The position numbers and the translations under genes were made by a program. Shown piece by piece: positions 1-11,044 of a stretch of DNA of 64,000 bases (position 1 is the stretch's first letter; each line of letters begins with the position of its first letter). The notes beneath the pieces were generated by a model. That model searched no databases. It was not told where the DNA came from and worked only from the letters and a program-made list of their open reading frames with translations. The stretch comes from Actinernus sp. WN-2022. Its lineage: Eukaryota; Cnidaria; Anthozoa; Actiniaria; Actinernidae. Location of the stretch: assembly GCA_030867875.1 (NCBI GenBank), contig JAOWCC010000345.1, positions 62,001-126,000 on the forward strand, written 5' to 3'.

Positions 1-1371
1 GCGCTCTGGCGCTAGCGGATAGGCGTTGTGCGCGTTGTGGAGTTCTTGTGGGTATTCGAGATCCACTTCTAGTATGTAGCCCTTAGGGCTATCAGATGGG
101 CAGTCCACTATGGTATTGGTGAGTTCTTGAAGGTCCTCTACCCACTCAAAGCCTCCTGTTGGTAGTGGCTGACTCATCGCCCATCCATATAGGTTGTTGG
201 CATCGAGGTACTGGATGTACGTTGTGGGCTTGGATTGGTCATGGCACCCAACCAGAGGATTGTTGGCTTTGGCATGTCTCTTGGATACCATAGATATGCC
301 TCCGCGAAGACCTTTCTCTACGAAGAGATGCTGGTCATAGTCCACGAGCAGCTCGAGCTCCACACCTGTAGTTTTCAAGAGCGCATCCCAAGAGAGACCA
401 GGGCTGGTGTAGTAGTGTGCAGGATCCAAGCCATACTGATGTAGGCACGTTTCCCGAAAGTTGTGGAATACGACTGGTATGGTTGTGGTTTTGGGGTTCA
501 ACCGCAGCTTGAGGTTACAAGCATTGTGGGCTGCGCCTCTGTACTTGCCTGTGATGTGGCAATGGTCGCGAACTGAGTCACAGTAGAGTGGCTTCTCACA
601 CACATGGCAGATTGTGGCCGTATCGTGGGCAAACTCATTCTCTTGGGTCATCCATATTGCTTTTGGATTTTCCAAAACTACTTTGATTCTCGATTCTTCT
701 CGCTGCATTGCCTCCAGGAACCGTTTTGCGGCATCCCGACCTCTGTAAACGACTGGAGGCTCCGTATGACCATCGCATCGCACCACGACGTAGCCAAAGC
801 CACAAGCCACATGATGTTGCGTGTTCTGAGTGTTGCTCTTTGTGGGATCCAACTCTGGTCCTGCGATCTTCGTGGTCAAAGCCTCAAAGTCAGCGTAGAT
901 AACGTACGGAGCTGGTAGCTGTTTGTGGTGGTTTTGGAAGGAGAGCTTGTTTTCACCCTCTTTAGGCATTTCCACTCTCATGGTGGTTCCCCCTATACCT
1001 TGACACTCGGGCTTGTGTTTTTCGAGGAGATCCTTTCGATAGTACCCATGTAAGCATCGCTCACAAAAGTGCTTTCGATGTTCGTGCTTGCTATGGCTGT
1101 AAAGGAGGCGGTTCAAGTCCTTGATCCAGGTATAGTGGTACTTTCCGGACTTCTCTATGAGCAGCATGTTGATGCGGTGGATGTCCCCACATTGCTCGCT
1201 AAGCCTATAGACTACCACCACACCTTTCTCCCAGCCGAAGGCATTGATTGCGAGGTCGTTTTGCTTCTCAACCTTACGAATCTGTGATATGGGTGTTGGT
1301 GCATCGATTCCTGTAAAGTCTAGGCCGTCGTCTATAGGATACTTAGATGGTCTGTATGCATGTCCTCCGTT
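1..1371 (-). pseudogene. Virus-like type B DNA polymerase, middle and palm part (runs off window edge)
   Basis: One uninterrupted minus-strand frame of 457 codons runs from 1371 to the window edge. In order it shows a Cys-rich segment with FCERCLHGYYRKDLLE (about 1080-1021), an exonuclease I motif YADFEAL (about 897-877), a Cys/His segment ending VRDHCHITGKYRGAA, and polymerase motif A in the context YLDANNLYGWAMSQPLP (about 207-157). This is the protein-primed DNA_pol_B_2 type found in Polinton/adintovirus-like elements and scattered through invertebrate genomes. At about 455-462 the chain passes directly from VVFHNF to RETCLHQYG. In the family a long stretch with the later exonuclease motifs lies here, so I infer an in-frame internal deletion. 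The N-terminal part lies at 4122-4761 beyond an inserted element. The gene is disrupted and probably non-functional. Confidence 0.85.
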
Positions 1372-1429
1372 GGCCTCGCGCACGGTGTTGGTGATCACTC
1401 GCGTAACAAAAACTTCACAACGTACATCG

Positions 1430-1665
1430 TGCGTTATACATCGTGCATCGAGCCTTCCTGAAATGCTCGATGCACGATGGCTGATGCACGATGCTCGAAT
1501 ATCGAGCCTGCATTCCTTTCATCGTGCATCTATCGTGCCTTCATGGAGCCTAGATCGAGCCTTGAATGATTTTGGATCGTGCCTTCATCGAGCCTGGCAT
1601 CATGCCTGCATCGAGCCTTGGATCGTGTCTACATCGAGCCTGGCATCAATTCATTCGTTTTTGCT
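1430..1665. repeat. Left subterminal repeat array of the TIR element
   Basis: Repeated copies, in both orientations, of CATCGTGC(C/A)TTCATCGAGCCT-like words spaced roughly 20-30 bp. Such arrays next to TIRs are commonly transposase-binding sites; that role is inferred. Confidence 0.7.
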
Positions 1666-3313
1666 GCAAGTTGTTTAGTATCTTTCAAAATGTATGGGTT
1701 TTATCGAATTTGGAAAAGCTTGGTCAATAAGGTTTTTATTATATGGCGAAAATAGTGCTAAAACACACGTTTTGACGCGCCGACCAGGAACCCACTTCGC
1801 GGTAAACTGAACAGCGAATAGAAATTAAGCTAAAATTAGACCGAGACCCGACGAGTTTTACTTGAAATTGAACTCGTGGTGTTCACAACAGTTGTTTTTT
1901 TTTACATCAAAAATGCTTTTTATGGATGAAAACTGACCTGTACTTCACTTCAGATGCACTGAGTTTCAATGACAACTTTACCAAGAACCCGAATGGCATT
2001 ATCTGGAGACAAACATGTGCATATTTGTGGAAGATTCGAAAGTTGAAAACAGGCACGTTGAAATCACTAGAGTTGAGTGGCGATACGATAAGCACACTGA
2101 AAAACTTGACAAAATGAGCTGTAGAAGAATACGAACAAACTTGTAAGTACTATATAACTAGTAAACACTCTCGTGTTAAATGCCAGTTACCAAATGTGAA
2201 TGCTGAATTTCTCAACCCATATGTAATAAAACAATTTGATTTATTTGATGAAACTGTGTGCTAATTATAAGTTAGTTTACGCGTGTTCCCGGAATAATTT
2301 CTTTGTACTGCGATTTTAGAAGCGTCGAGGTAGCTGAACTTTTCATTGTGTTTTTGGAAGTCTGCATGTACAGCAATTTCAGCTTTTGTGTATTTAATTT
2401 GACAGCTACATGTAAAAAGTTATTTATCCACTAATCCAGCTTCTAACGTTCAATTCATTCGTTTTTGCTGCAGTCATTTTCATCGAACTTGCGAGAGTCG
2501 GAAAGCCTCTTCTTTAGTTTGCTCTATAAAGTTGAATTTTAGCCGAACAACGGAAATTAGAAAGATACTTTAAATTAGTATTTGCCTTCATGTGACAAGT
2601 TGTTTAGTTCTTTCAAAATGTATGGGTTTTATCGCCATTTGTTTACGAATGGTTGTGAAGGAATTAGGAAAATCTTGAGCGGTCAAGATGAAAAATTTTG
2701 CCCGCTGAGCAACCATTCAGATTGCAGCATTCAGAGTCCTCTTGGCGTCTTGCCTGCCCACGGAGCTGCCATATAATAAAGAGATAATTTATTATACCAT
2801 TTCGATGTCCTGATATAAGATTGTAAAGATTAAGTGGACCAGTTGAAAAAACCGATTATTCTAGAAACTGATTTCGGTTACACAGAGTGAACCGATTCTC
2901 TAAATCTCTCTTAAAAACACATTGCATCACGCGAATCTTTGCCATACTTCATCAAAAACTTCTCAAGTATACTTGTCAAATCGTGCATCCAAAATGAAGA
3001 AACTATATATTTGTAAATAAGAAAGAAATGAAAATAGGAACTAATTCCTTGGCTGATAGATGTACATGTATGGTCAATCTGAGCAACATTTCTTTCTTCG
3101 AAACTATATACTCAAAGCTTACAGTTTTTAATAATAATAGTATGGCTCGCAGTTTAAAACCACAGACTGCTTCAACTTTAGTTCTATTATGCATTTTGGG
3201 TGTTTTTCGGTATTTCTCTCACTTTAGAAAATCCATTCTTGTAGTCTCGCCTGAAAATCATAGCTTAAATTAAGTTGAGTCGAGTTGGTATGTGCAATGA
3301 ACTCAGTGTAGTG

Positions 3314-3465
3314 ACTACCCTGGATTCCAGAGGTTAAATGTTTTGCCTTTTGTCAGTAAATTCGGTGAGCGCACGGAAGGCAAAACAAATTGTTTTGCCT
3401 TCCGCGCGCTCACCGAATTTACCAACAAAAGGCAAAACATTTAACCTCTGGAACCCAGGGTATGT
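3314..3465. repeat. Hairpin MITE nested in the TIR element
   Basis: A near-perfect 150-bp palindrome. The left arm starts TACCCTGGATTCCAG, the right arm ends with its complement, and the centre is GGCAAAACAAATTGTTTTGCC. It has no coding capacity. Confidence 0.8.
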
Positions 3466-3494
3466 AGTGACATGATTATGCAAAATGTTATGAA

Positions 3495-3690
3495 CCTGGC
3501 ATCGTGCCTTCATCGAGCTTTGGATCGTGCCTTCATCGAGCCTTTGCCTGAATATTATCGTGCCTTTATAGAGCCCTAATGGTGCCCTCATCGAGCTTAA
3601 CGTAAAAGGCACGATCTAGAGCTTTAAAGGCTCGATAATCGTGCCTCTATGCTCGATCCGAACATCGAGCCCCGAGGGCACGATACGCGA
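3495..3690. repeat. Right subterminal repeat array of the TIR element
   Basis: Same degenerate CATCGTGCCTT / CATCGAGCC words as at 1430-1665, about 400 bp inside the right TIR. Short frames across it are repeat translations only. Confidence 0.7.
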
Positions 3691-4121
3691 ATCTGGCAAT
3701 TTTGTGCATTTAAAATGGCAGTCTAACGCTATAAAATGGATTGTGTTTGTAAAACCATCAACAAACCACAAAAAACACGAAGTGCAAATGAAACTATAGT
3801 TAATGTGCATCACAAATGTATAACCTTTTGCCGGATGTTGGGGCTCGTATCGAAGATGAGTGACTTCTAAGTTTTTCTATCGGGATGAAAAATAGGTCAA
3901 AAACAGCTAAAATTAAGTGGTGTGCTATAGAAAAAAAGCGCTTTTAAAAATCGTTTCGAAACTTCAGAAAACGATTTTCACTCCTCTTGGTGCACACGAA
4001 CTACATCATCTTCCTGTGAAAAATCAAGGTACTACATTAAAGCATAGTGAAATTATGACACTAAATCTAGCGTTAGACTGTAAAATGTGAAAAGGTGATC
4101 ACCAACATCGTGCGCGAGGCC

Positions 4122-4761
4122 CGTTAGGAACTGGAAATAACGATGACCGAAGAGCCCATCGTAGGCAGTCATCATCCTTATTTTTTACATTGATAACGGC
4201 TTTCTTGTTCACAACTTCCGGAGGTAGTTCAATGAAGGATCCACCTCTCAGAGGTTGGTAGAGAGCGATGTTTACATATAGGAGGAGGATGTGGTCGACA
4301 ACCCATCCAGAGCCTCTATTCGTCCACGTCTCGAGACGCTCTAGAATCGTTGGGATGGCTCTGTCTAAGGCCTCATGGATCTCGTCGGTCTGCATGACGG
4401 CCTCCTGGCTATGGCGCATCGTAGGGTCAGTAAACTCATTTCTACCGTCCGGATGGTCCTTCCTGACCATCACCTTTAGGGCAAGTTGAAACTTCACGCC
4501 ATGTAGGTCATTGACTTCTTCCACCAACTTCTGATGAATATCGTGGCGCATGCCTTCTAGGAAGGCCCTTGGGTCAACGCCTAGTTCATGGCCTACGGGG
4601 ACATCCATCTGCCACCCACGTAGATACTTACCGATGGTCCGATGGGTTCGCTCAAACGTGAGGTGTTCCATATTGGGCGAAAGACGCACAATCGGTGTCA
4701 ATATACTATATGCTGATCGTATCTCTAATAGGTGTTTGCACTCTTGGATTTTTAGGTGCAA
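4122..4761 (-). pseudogene. Virus-like type B DNA polymerase, N-terminal part
   Basis: A minus-strand frame of about 213 codons before the inserted element. It includes HRTIGKYLRGWQMD, SGWVVDHILLLYVNI and VNKKAVINVKNKDDDCLRWA, the usual N-terminal region of the invertebrate virus-like PolB family. The frame runs 7-8 codons into the inserted element and stops there. No ATG is visible at the 5' end; the frame opens after a stop near 4768, so the true N-terminus is missing or on another exon. The flanking CGTT duplication and the frame phase on both sides show that this and 1-1371 were one gene before the insertion. Confidence 0.8.
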
Positions 4762-4798
4762 GGATGCCTAGAGACAGTTTTGAGCAACTCTATGTTAT

Positions 4799-4965
4799 AG
4801 TAGTATGTAAACTGGCGGGTTTTGGGCCACTTTTTTGTTGTGCAACGAGAGGATGTCGTGGAGGTCTTCGTTTGTTTTCGCAGAAAACAACGAACGAAGA
4901 CCTCCATGACATTCTCTCGTTGTGCAATAAAAAAGTGGCCCAGAACCGCCAGTTTACATACTACT
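4799..4965. repeat. Hairpin MITE
   Basis: A 167-bp palindrome: AGTAGTATGTAAACTGGCGG on the left, its exact complement on the right, and a centre near TTTTCGCAGAAAAC. It lies between the polymerase N-terminal piece and the next pseudogene. An open frame crossing it is only an artefact of the hairpin. I could not identify a clear target duplication. Confidence 0.8.
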
Positions 4966-4974
4966 CACATTGAG

Positions 4975-7900
4975 TCTATGGAAATGCCATGGCCGCCATC
5001 GGCTGACTTTCTAATGAGTGATAGGATACAGCCACCACTGTGCCTGCAAAAATTCCTCAGACGCTTGATCACTTCAAAGGAAGACCTCTCTGAAAAGAAG
5101 CAAAGAATGGTGTCCTCAATTTCGCAGGATCTCTGCAAGGCAGGAACGAATGGACAGTGGACAATGCCTAAGCATCTCCTGCTTGGCATGACATTAAGAC
5201 ATCTCACGGGTAGTGCAGAAATAATATCGATTGTTAATCGTTTTGGCCATTGTGCATCTTACTCAAGGCTTCTGGAGCTTGAAACAGCAATCTGCAAAGC
5301 AATTGACGAGAAAGAAGGCGTTATCCCAGCGACCATTAATCCTCGAGAGAACGTAGTGACACACCTCTGCTGGGACAACTTCGACTTGAAGGAGGAAACA
5401 CCTTCAGGTGCTGGAACTACCCACACTGCGCATGGGATAATTATCCAGGACGTATCAGAGCACTGTCAGAGTACTGGAGCTGCGACCAATTCCAGCCATA
5501 TCCCAAAGACAAAACAGCGCTCCACGAAATGTTCTGTTCACGATATTGAGCCATGCTTTGCTAAGAACAAGGTGGAACCAAGGCCAACAATATCCAAGAC
5601 AGAGGTTACTAATACTCAAGCTGAAAGTAAGGCTCGATTGTCAGACATGTTGTGGGTAATGTGTCGGTTCCGCCTTATTGCAGCATGCTGCACAGATCGT
5701 TCCACCATGGGCAGGTTGGGTCTCATTGACAGAGACTGGCATGACTTCCTCTCTTCAGCAGTCGACCGTAGATTACATGGCCCTGTCTTTTCACCCATTA
5801 CAGAAAATGCTACAGTTCAACATATCTTGAAGGTCAGCCAGAAAGCCTCAGAGGAAGTTCACCAACAACACACGATTGTAACATTTGATCTTGCAGTTGC
5901 CAAGAAGGCCTATGCGATTGTTTGGCAGAACCCTGAAATCTTCAAGGACGTTATCGTCATAATGGGTAGCTTTCACCTCATCTGTTCGTATATGGGAGCC
6001 CTTGGGAAGAGATTGAGCTGTAGCGGCTTCGAAGAGATACTCGTTGAATCTGGAGTATGTGCAAGTGGCTCAATAGAACAAGTGATGACAGGGAAGCATT
6101 ACAACAGGGCACTCCGAGTGCACAAGATTGTCTACGAAGCTCTGGAACGTCTGCTTCTTTCGATCTTCGAATCGTGCAATGGCAATGTCCTTGATGAAGA
6201 GGCGAATCTTGTGCTACTCCGCCTTGCCAATGATCCATGTTTGGAAAGTCTTACTGCCGGCACAGCAAGTGCAAGCTGCCAAACCTTCATCAGTCTCTAC
6301 TCCGAGTTTAAGGAAAGCGTTCGGCAAGGCACGTGAGCTTGGGAAGACGGCACAATTCTGGCTGAACTACATGGATAAGGTGTGCTTGATGTTACTATTT
6401 CAGCGAGCAACGAAAGAGAACAATTTAGACCTGCATCTCTCCAGCCTCCAACAGATGAGTACCTTATTCTTCAGCTATGACCACCCCAACTATGCCAGAT
6501 ATTCTACTGTGTATCTGCTGAAGCAATGGTTTCAGCGTGAACAGGTCTGATGTTTCCTCATCTAGGAATGAGGTGGACATAACAATTGAGCAGACCATCA
6601 ATCGCCATGCCAAGTCCCATGGAGGCATTGTGGGCTTCAGCAGAAATCACTCTGCCTACTACAGATGGTGTAAGACCAGACACACCAGAGGAAGTTATCT
6701 CCAAGCAACCAAAGAAGTAACATCTATGGAGAGCCAAGAAGGTACAGGAACAAGCCACAAGGACACAAGACAGTCGCAGATCCGACAAAGCGAAGAGGAC
6801 ACCACCAACGTCATGAATGCTATCCAGAACTTTGTAAATCCATTTGAGGTCGAAGAGAAAGGTGTCCTATATTGTGTTTCCTCTGGTGCCCCTGTAAGCG
6901 AAGACGTTGCACAAGATCTCCTGAATGCAGACAAGGTAGGGAAGAAAGTACGCAACGAATTTATTACAGACATACTCGTTAACAAGAAAACAAGCTTTCA
7001 CTCTCCACTAAAGAGGGATAGAACGATCTAGGAGAGGTTCGTCAAAGACACACCCAGTGAGAGGGCCTTCGACAAAGGTGCCGAGAGACTGGAAGAGGTT
7101 CCTCCGAAATGACGAGAACAACTAACGGTTGGACAACTTTCTCTTGCAGGAGTGGAGCGCCAACAGGTATGCTCCCAAACTTCTTGGAAGAACGGTTGTT
7201 GTTGTCAGCGAGAGCAAGTGTGTGAGCTTGACAAGTCTGAATGGCGAGACCACACTCTCAGAAGAACTAGAGGAACTCGAGTCCACCCAAGAAGAGGCAG
7301 ATACTAAAGTAATCCTTCACTGCAGCCACATTGCAGCAAGCTCACCAGAGGAGACTACGATTGTCATCAGATCGCCGGACACAGATGTATTTATCCTGCT
7401 TCTCAGTTCAGTGCATGATGTGCAGCAGACCGTGCTATTCGACACTGGGACTGGCGATAAGCGTCGTCTCTTGGACATCAAGGGCATAACAGAAGACATC
7501 GGGAAGGAGATCAGCTTAGCACTGCCAGGCTTTCATGCGTTCACGGGCTGTGACACCACCAGTGCCTTTGTGCGCCAAGGAGAATTGAAGCCATTCAAAC
7601 TACTCCTGAAGCATCCGGAATTTACACCAACGTTTCAACGCCTTGGCACAGCGACAGACATTGAAGACTGTGTTTTTGATGCACTCGAGCACTTCACCTG
7701 TCTGATGTACGGAATTAAGCACCACGACGTCCATCAACCAAGTGCGGTACGACAAATTTCTGGAGAGATTCAGCGTCAAACCTGGAATGGTCCTCACCAG
7801 TTACAACGGTGTGGACATGAGCCTTCTTCCCCCTTGCCGCGAAAGCTTAAGAATGCAAGCTCAAAGAACCAACTTTCAAGCGCTGATATGGAAGAAAGCA

Positions 7901-8113
7901 AAACAGCGAGCACCATGCATTCCAGAACCTGATGGCTACGGCTGGCAGACCAACGACTGCGGCGGGCTAGAGTTTAAGTGGACTGATGGTGCCCTCATGC
8001 CGCAGCAATTGGCTGACATCCTCACGGAAGCCCCATGCCAAGGTCATGATGACATGTCTGATGACTTTGAATTCGATGACTTCACTGATGTAATTTTCCA
8101 GTCAGAGAACTAG
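4975..8113 (+). pseudogene. Decayed transposase-like gene with XPG/FEN1-like domain (possible Academ)
   Basis: Coding similarity runs through at least five frame segments: about 4975-6336, 6300-6550, 6537-7031, 7129-7750 and 7740-8113. It is thus one gene broken by four or more frameshifts or stops. The first third has WDNFDLKEETPSGAG and VTFDLAVAKKAYAIVWQNP. The middle has NRHAKSHGGIVGFSRN. The last third has EEADTKVILHC, IRSPDTDVFILLL and FHAFTGCDTTSAF, which follow the acidic pattern of XPG/FEN1 (PIN-like) nucleases. The C-terminal motif is SLLPPCRESLRMQ. The family is heavily multiplied in invertebrate genomes. Academ transposons are reported to carry an XPG-like nuclease, so that superfamily is my best guess, at low certainty. 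The chain ends with an acidic tail before the stop at 8113. Confidence 0.6.
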
Positions 8114-8400
8114 GGTAACTGTGGAAATAGTTATAAGACGAACCCAGTAACTCGATACGCATGGCGAACAATTTCGTACAGTCAGCGGTTGTCATTGCGG
8201 GCGCGTACGTGAAAATCTATTTTTTTAAAGAAAGCCGTTGATGAGTGTTTATAGAATGAGGAGAGGTTACATGGACATCGACAGTCAAAATGGCGGACAA
8301 GCTGCTGTTTTCAACGTCCTGCGCGAAGGGAAATGTAACAGCTGAACGAGTCGGGTCTGTCCCTTTAAACTTTGTACGTTTGGGAAGTTTTGGCGTTAAA
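8114..8400. other. Intergenic, no feature recognised
   Basis: No coding region or clear repeat seen. It may include the 3' end of the decayed element on the left. Confidence 0.5.
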
Positions 8401-8890
8401 ATGCAGTTATTTACTACTGACATTTAAGGCTTTAAATAATATGGCACCTTTTTATCTTAATGAACTTTTAACTCCATATGTTCCGAAACGGTCACTACGC
8501 TCTGCTACCAAAAATTATTTAGTTATTCCTAAGTACAATTTAGAGTCCTATGGTCGCAAAGCTTTTTCAGTTATGGCGCCGTCCTTATGGAATAATCTAC
8601 CAGAAAACATAAGGATTATTCAATCTTTGACTGATTTTAAAAGTGCCATTAAAACATTTCTTTTTAAGCGCGCATACTATTCATGATGTAATTTTAAATT
8701 ATTCTTCTGTTTATTAATCTTAATATTTTTATTCGTATGTTTTTATATATAGATGTATTTTTAATCTTATCATAGTTAACTACATCAGTGGTTATAGTTT
8801 TAATATGTTTTTACAGAATGTAAAGCGCTTTTGGATTTTCGAAGAAACAGCGCTATATAAATCTATTATTATTATTATTATTATTATTTA
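8401..8890 (+). mobile_element. 5'-truncated non-LTR retrotransposon (CR1/L2-like) 3' end
   Basis: The frame to 8686 gives LLTFKALNNMAPFYLNELL, PYVPKRSLRSA and MAPSLWNNLPENIR, then FKSAIKTFLFKR before the stop. This is the typical C-terminus of CR1/L2-type reverse transcriptase ORFs. A 3' UTR with GCGCTATATAAATC follows, then a (TTA)n tail at about 8865-8890. Only the last ~100 codons are present, as expected for a truncated insertion. Confidence 0.8.
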
Positions 8891-9690
8891 CAGGACGTTT
8901 GGAACCACCAAAGCAAGTATTTCAACTCGTTTTTCTGGCGTTAGAATCTACTTTGGTATCTGCAGAACAGATTCAAACTTGTGGACCTCAAACATGAACT
9001 ACTCGGAAGTCTTTGTAATTGAGCTTTCCGACTGGCCTTTACAGTATTTAACAGAAGATGTATGGCGGCTCTAGCTAATTTGGGTCGTTTTTTAGCAGAG
9101 CATCGGGAACTGGTCTAATCATCCACAACTTGTTAGCAATCATAGTCGAGGGCAGGAGCAGGCATGTTAACTGAATTTAAAACTTGTGGACCTCAAAGAA
9201 ATATAAATATTAAAGCAGCAAATTGGAAAATTGCGAAAAGGTAAGCCTTGTCTTCACTGTTTTCACTAAATTTGGAACGACGTGTAATGCATTATACGCA
9301 TGCGCGGCGGCCATGATCTACGATATTGTTCGCCATGATACAGTATTATAAATTTGACAGTTTTTCTGTGAATAAGCGGGGAAGCTGATGCAAAGACGTA
9401 CGAGACTGTGGAACTTATGGAAAATCTGACATGCGCAGTAGCTACTTCCTGTGCTTAGTTATATCACTTACGTACCTATGGAGTCGTGGAATACTTTATG
9501 AAGGTTAGTAATTTCACCAGGTTTATCTCTGCAACTGTTATAATAATACGAAACTTGGGTACCCTGTGTTTTTAGGAACATTTGGCATGCGCAGTAGCTG
9601 CTTCCGATGCTTAATTGTGTCACTTACCTATGGAGTCGTGGAAAGCCTATGCAGGTGAGTAACTTCACAAGGTTTATTTCATATATCATT
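8891..9690. repeat. Non-coding stretch with a diverged ~165-bp tandem duplication
   Basis: Two related segments, about 9426-9520 and 9590-9685, share ATGCGCAGTAGCT, TATGGAGTCGTGGAA and TTCAC(C/A)AGGTTTAT. GTGGACCTCAAA occurs at about 8980 and 9185. No supported gene. Confidence 0.5.
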
Positions 9691-9985
9691 CGTTTTTAGA
9701 GTTGTTATCAATTTGTGAACAAAAATACAAGACTTGGGTACCCTGTGGTTTTTGCTCAGATGAAGAATGCAGCTGTACAGCTACACCCACCAACAGATCA
9801 AATGCAGACATCCCATTTCGGAACACCCTCGGGCCAAGCTTCAAAATGGTACATGTCTCCAAAAATACCCATGTCAAGAGGGGGAGGGTTTCACCCGCTG
9901 GCCCATGGACTACAAGGGTTGTTCTTCCAATGCTTTTTATTGGCCGCAACGGACTGAGTCCAGAGAGATGGCTGCTTGCCCAACA

Positions 9986-10239
9986 AATTGATACTGAAGA
10001 ATATATGGTTATTGGGGCAAAGCAGAGATTAGCCACTGTAGATATGGATATAGAGCTTTCAGTAAATAACAGTTCCATCAAAAGAGTAATGAAACCAAGT
10101 ACCTGGGTATACACCTTAGTTGGGGCACCCATGTAGAAAAGGTAATTAAGAAAGTGTCCTCTGGTTTGGGAATATTCAGAAGGGTGAGGCCTTATGTGCC
10201 CAGAAATGCACTAATCAATGTTTATAGGGCACTTATTCC
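9986..10239 (+). mobile_element. Fragment of non-LTR reverse transcriptase
   Basis: Shows EYMVIGAKQRLATVDMDIEL, then after a frameshift THVEKVIKKVSSGLGIFRR and VPRNALINVYRALIP. This is the thumb/connection part after the catalytic palm in L2/CR1-like RTs. It stops abruptly at the GGGGGCTACTC repeat at 10240. Upstream (9690-9985) I recognise no family. Confidence 0.7.
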
Positions 10240-10615
10240 CGGGGGCTACTCAGACGATTTTTGGGTAGGGGTGTGCCGCGGAGACCTCAAAACCCTGACC
10301 CTATCCCAGACTTAAAAATGCCGTTTACCATACCCAATCCCAGACTTGAAGCAAAATTCTATACCCTATCCCAGGCCAGATGTTTACACAGCATAACATT
10401 AGATATGAAATTACACTACGAAAGCCGTTGTTTTGTTTTAATATGGTATTTTAAGCTGTAGTGTGGTCGATAGAGCGCTAAGCATGGCGTCAACGACAAG
10501 TATCACGGCCCTTTCCCAGACCAAAACCGTAAAAAGCTAGGATACCCTATTCCAGCAGACCTCGGCAGCTCAAAAACCATACCGTATCCCTCGCGGCACA
10601 TACCAAATAACGTTA
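10240..10615. repeat. Interspersed repeat with CCCTATCCCAGAC words
   Basis: Begins GGGGGCTACTCAGACG and GGTGTGCCGCGG. The body has degenerate repeats of ACCCTATCCCAGAC, and it ends near CTCGCGGCACATACC, a partial inverse of the start. It is probably a short dispersed non-coding element. From 10616 to 10998 I see only AT-rich sequence. Confidence 0.5.
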
Positions 10616-10998
10616 GTGTTACCATAATTTAAAAAGATAATTTTACAATAATTTACATTTGACTTTATAACAGTAGTTTTACGAATTCTATCAGAGATAA
10701 CTATATATAAAATTATATTATCGGACGTCTCCTCTTTTTTTTTAAAACAATCGTAAACATATTTAGCTAATGCCTTTTGGAGTATTTTTTTTTGGTTTAT
10801 CAGTGCGAGAAACAATTGTTTCTCTGTCATTGTCTCGGTTTTTTTTTGGCAAGTCTAAATGATATCTTTTTGACATTTTAAAGAGATTCGTTCTTCCGGT
10901 TTTTTGTATGGCCTTGCGTGTCTGCCTTTTTCTATTGCTAGGTTGTGAATACTAATTCTTAGTCTAGTTAGGGCTATCCTGGGCCGGTGCCAGAGGTT

Positions 10999-11044
10999 CT
11001 ACTGCCCTCTCTAAGCGAAAATAAACTTTGGCTTAGAGGGCAGT
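10999..11044. repeat. Short inverted repeat
   Basis: TACTGCCCTCTCTAAGC and its near complement GCTTAGAGGGCAGTAC enclose about 13 bp, at the 3' limit of the RT remnant that follows. Confidence 0.6.

Larger units (their letters stand above)
1372..4121. mobile_element. Non-autonomous TIR DNA transposon inserted in the polymerase gene
   Basis: A 2,750-bp insertion bounded by 27-bp terminal inverted repeats with one mismatch (1372-1398 and 4095-4121; ends GGCCTCGCGCACG, inner end GTGATCAC). It is flanked by the 4-bp direct repeat CGTT (1368-1371 and 4122-4125). Both ends carry subterminal arrays of degenerate CATCGTGCCT and CATCGAGCCT words (about 1430-1665 and 3495-3690). The interior is AT-rich and has no convincing coding region. 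A sequence near 1645-1700 recurs, split, at 2450-2480 and 2594-2640, so the element holds an internal duplication. A hairpin element sits inside at 3314-3465. A 4-bp duplication fits several superfamilies (Academ, Sola, Ginger); I cannot assign one. Confidence 0.8.

Noticed and set aside
235..918. Plus-strand frames of 64-104 codons
   Set aside because: They are shadows of the minus-strand polymerase, which is open through the whole region.
4822..4974. Start of a 504-codon frame
   Set aside because: The first ~50 codons lie in the 4799-4965 hairpin MITE and are unrelated to the transposase-like gene that follows.
9686..10136. Two overlapping ~145-codon frames on both strands
   Set aside because: Only the last third matches an RT on the plus strand. 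The remainder has no recognisable domain, and the minus frame is a shadow.
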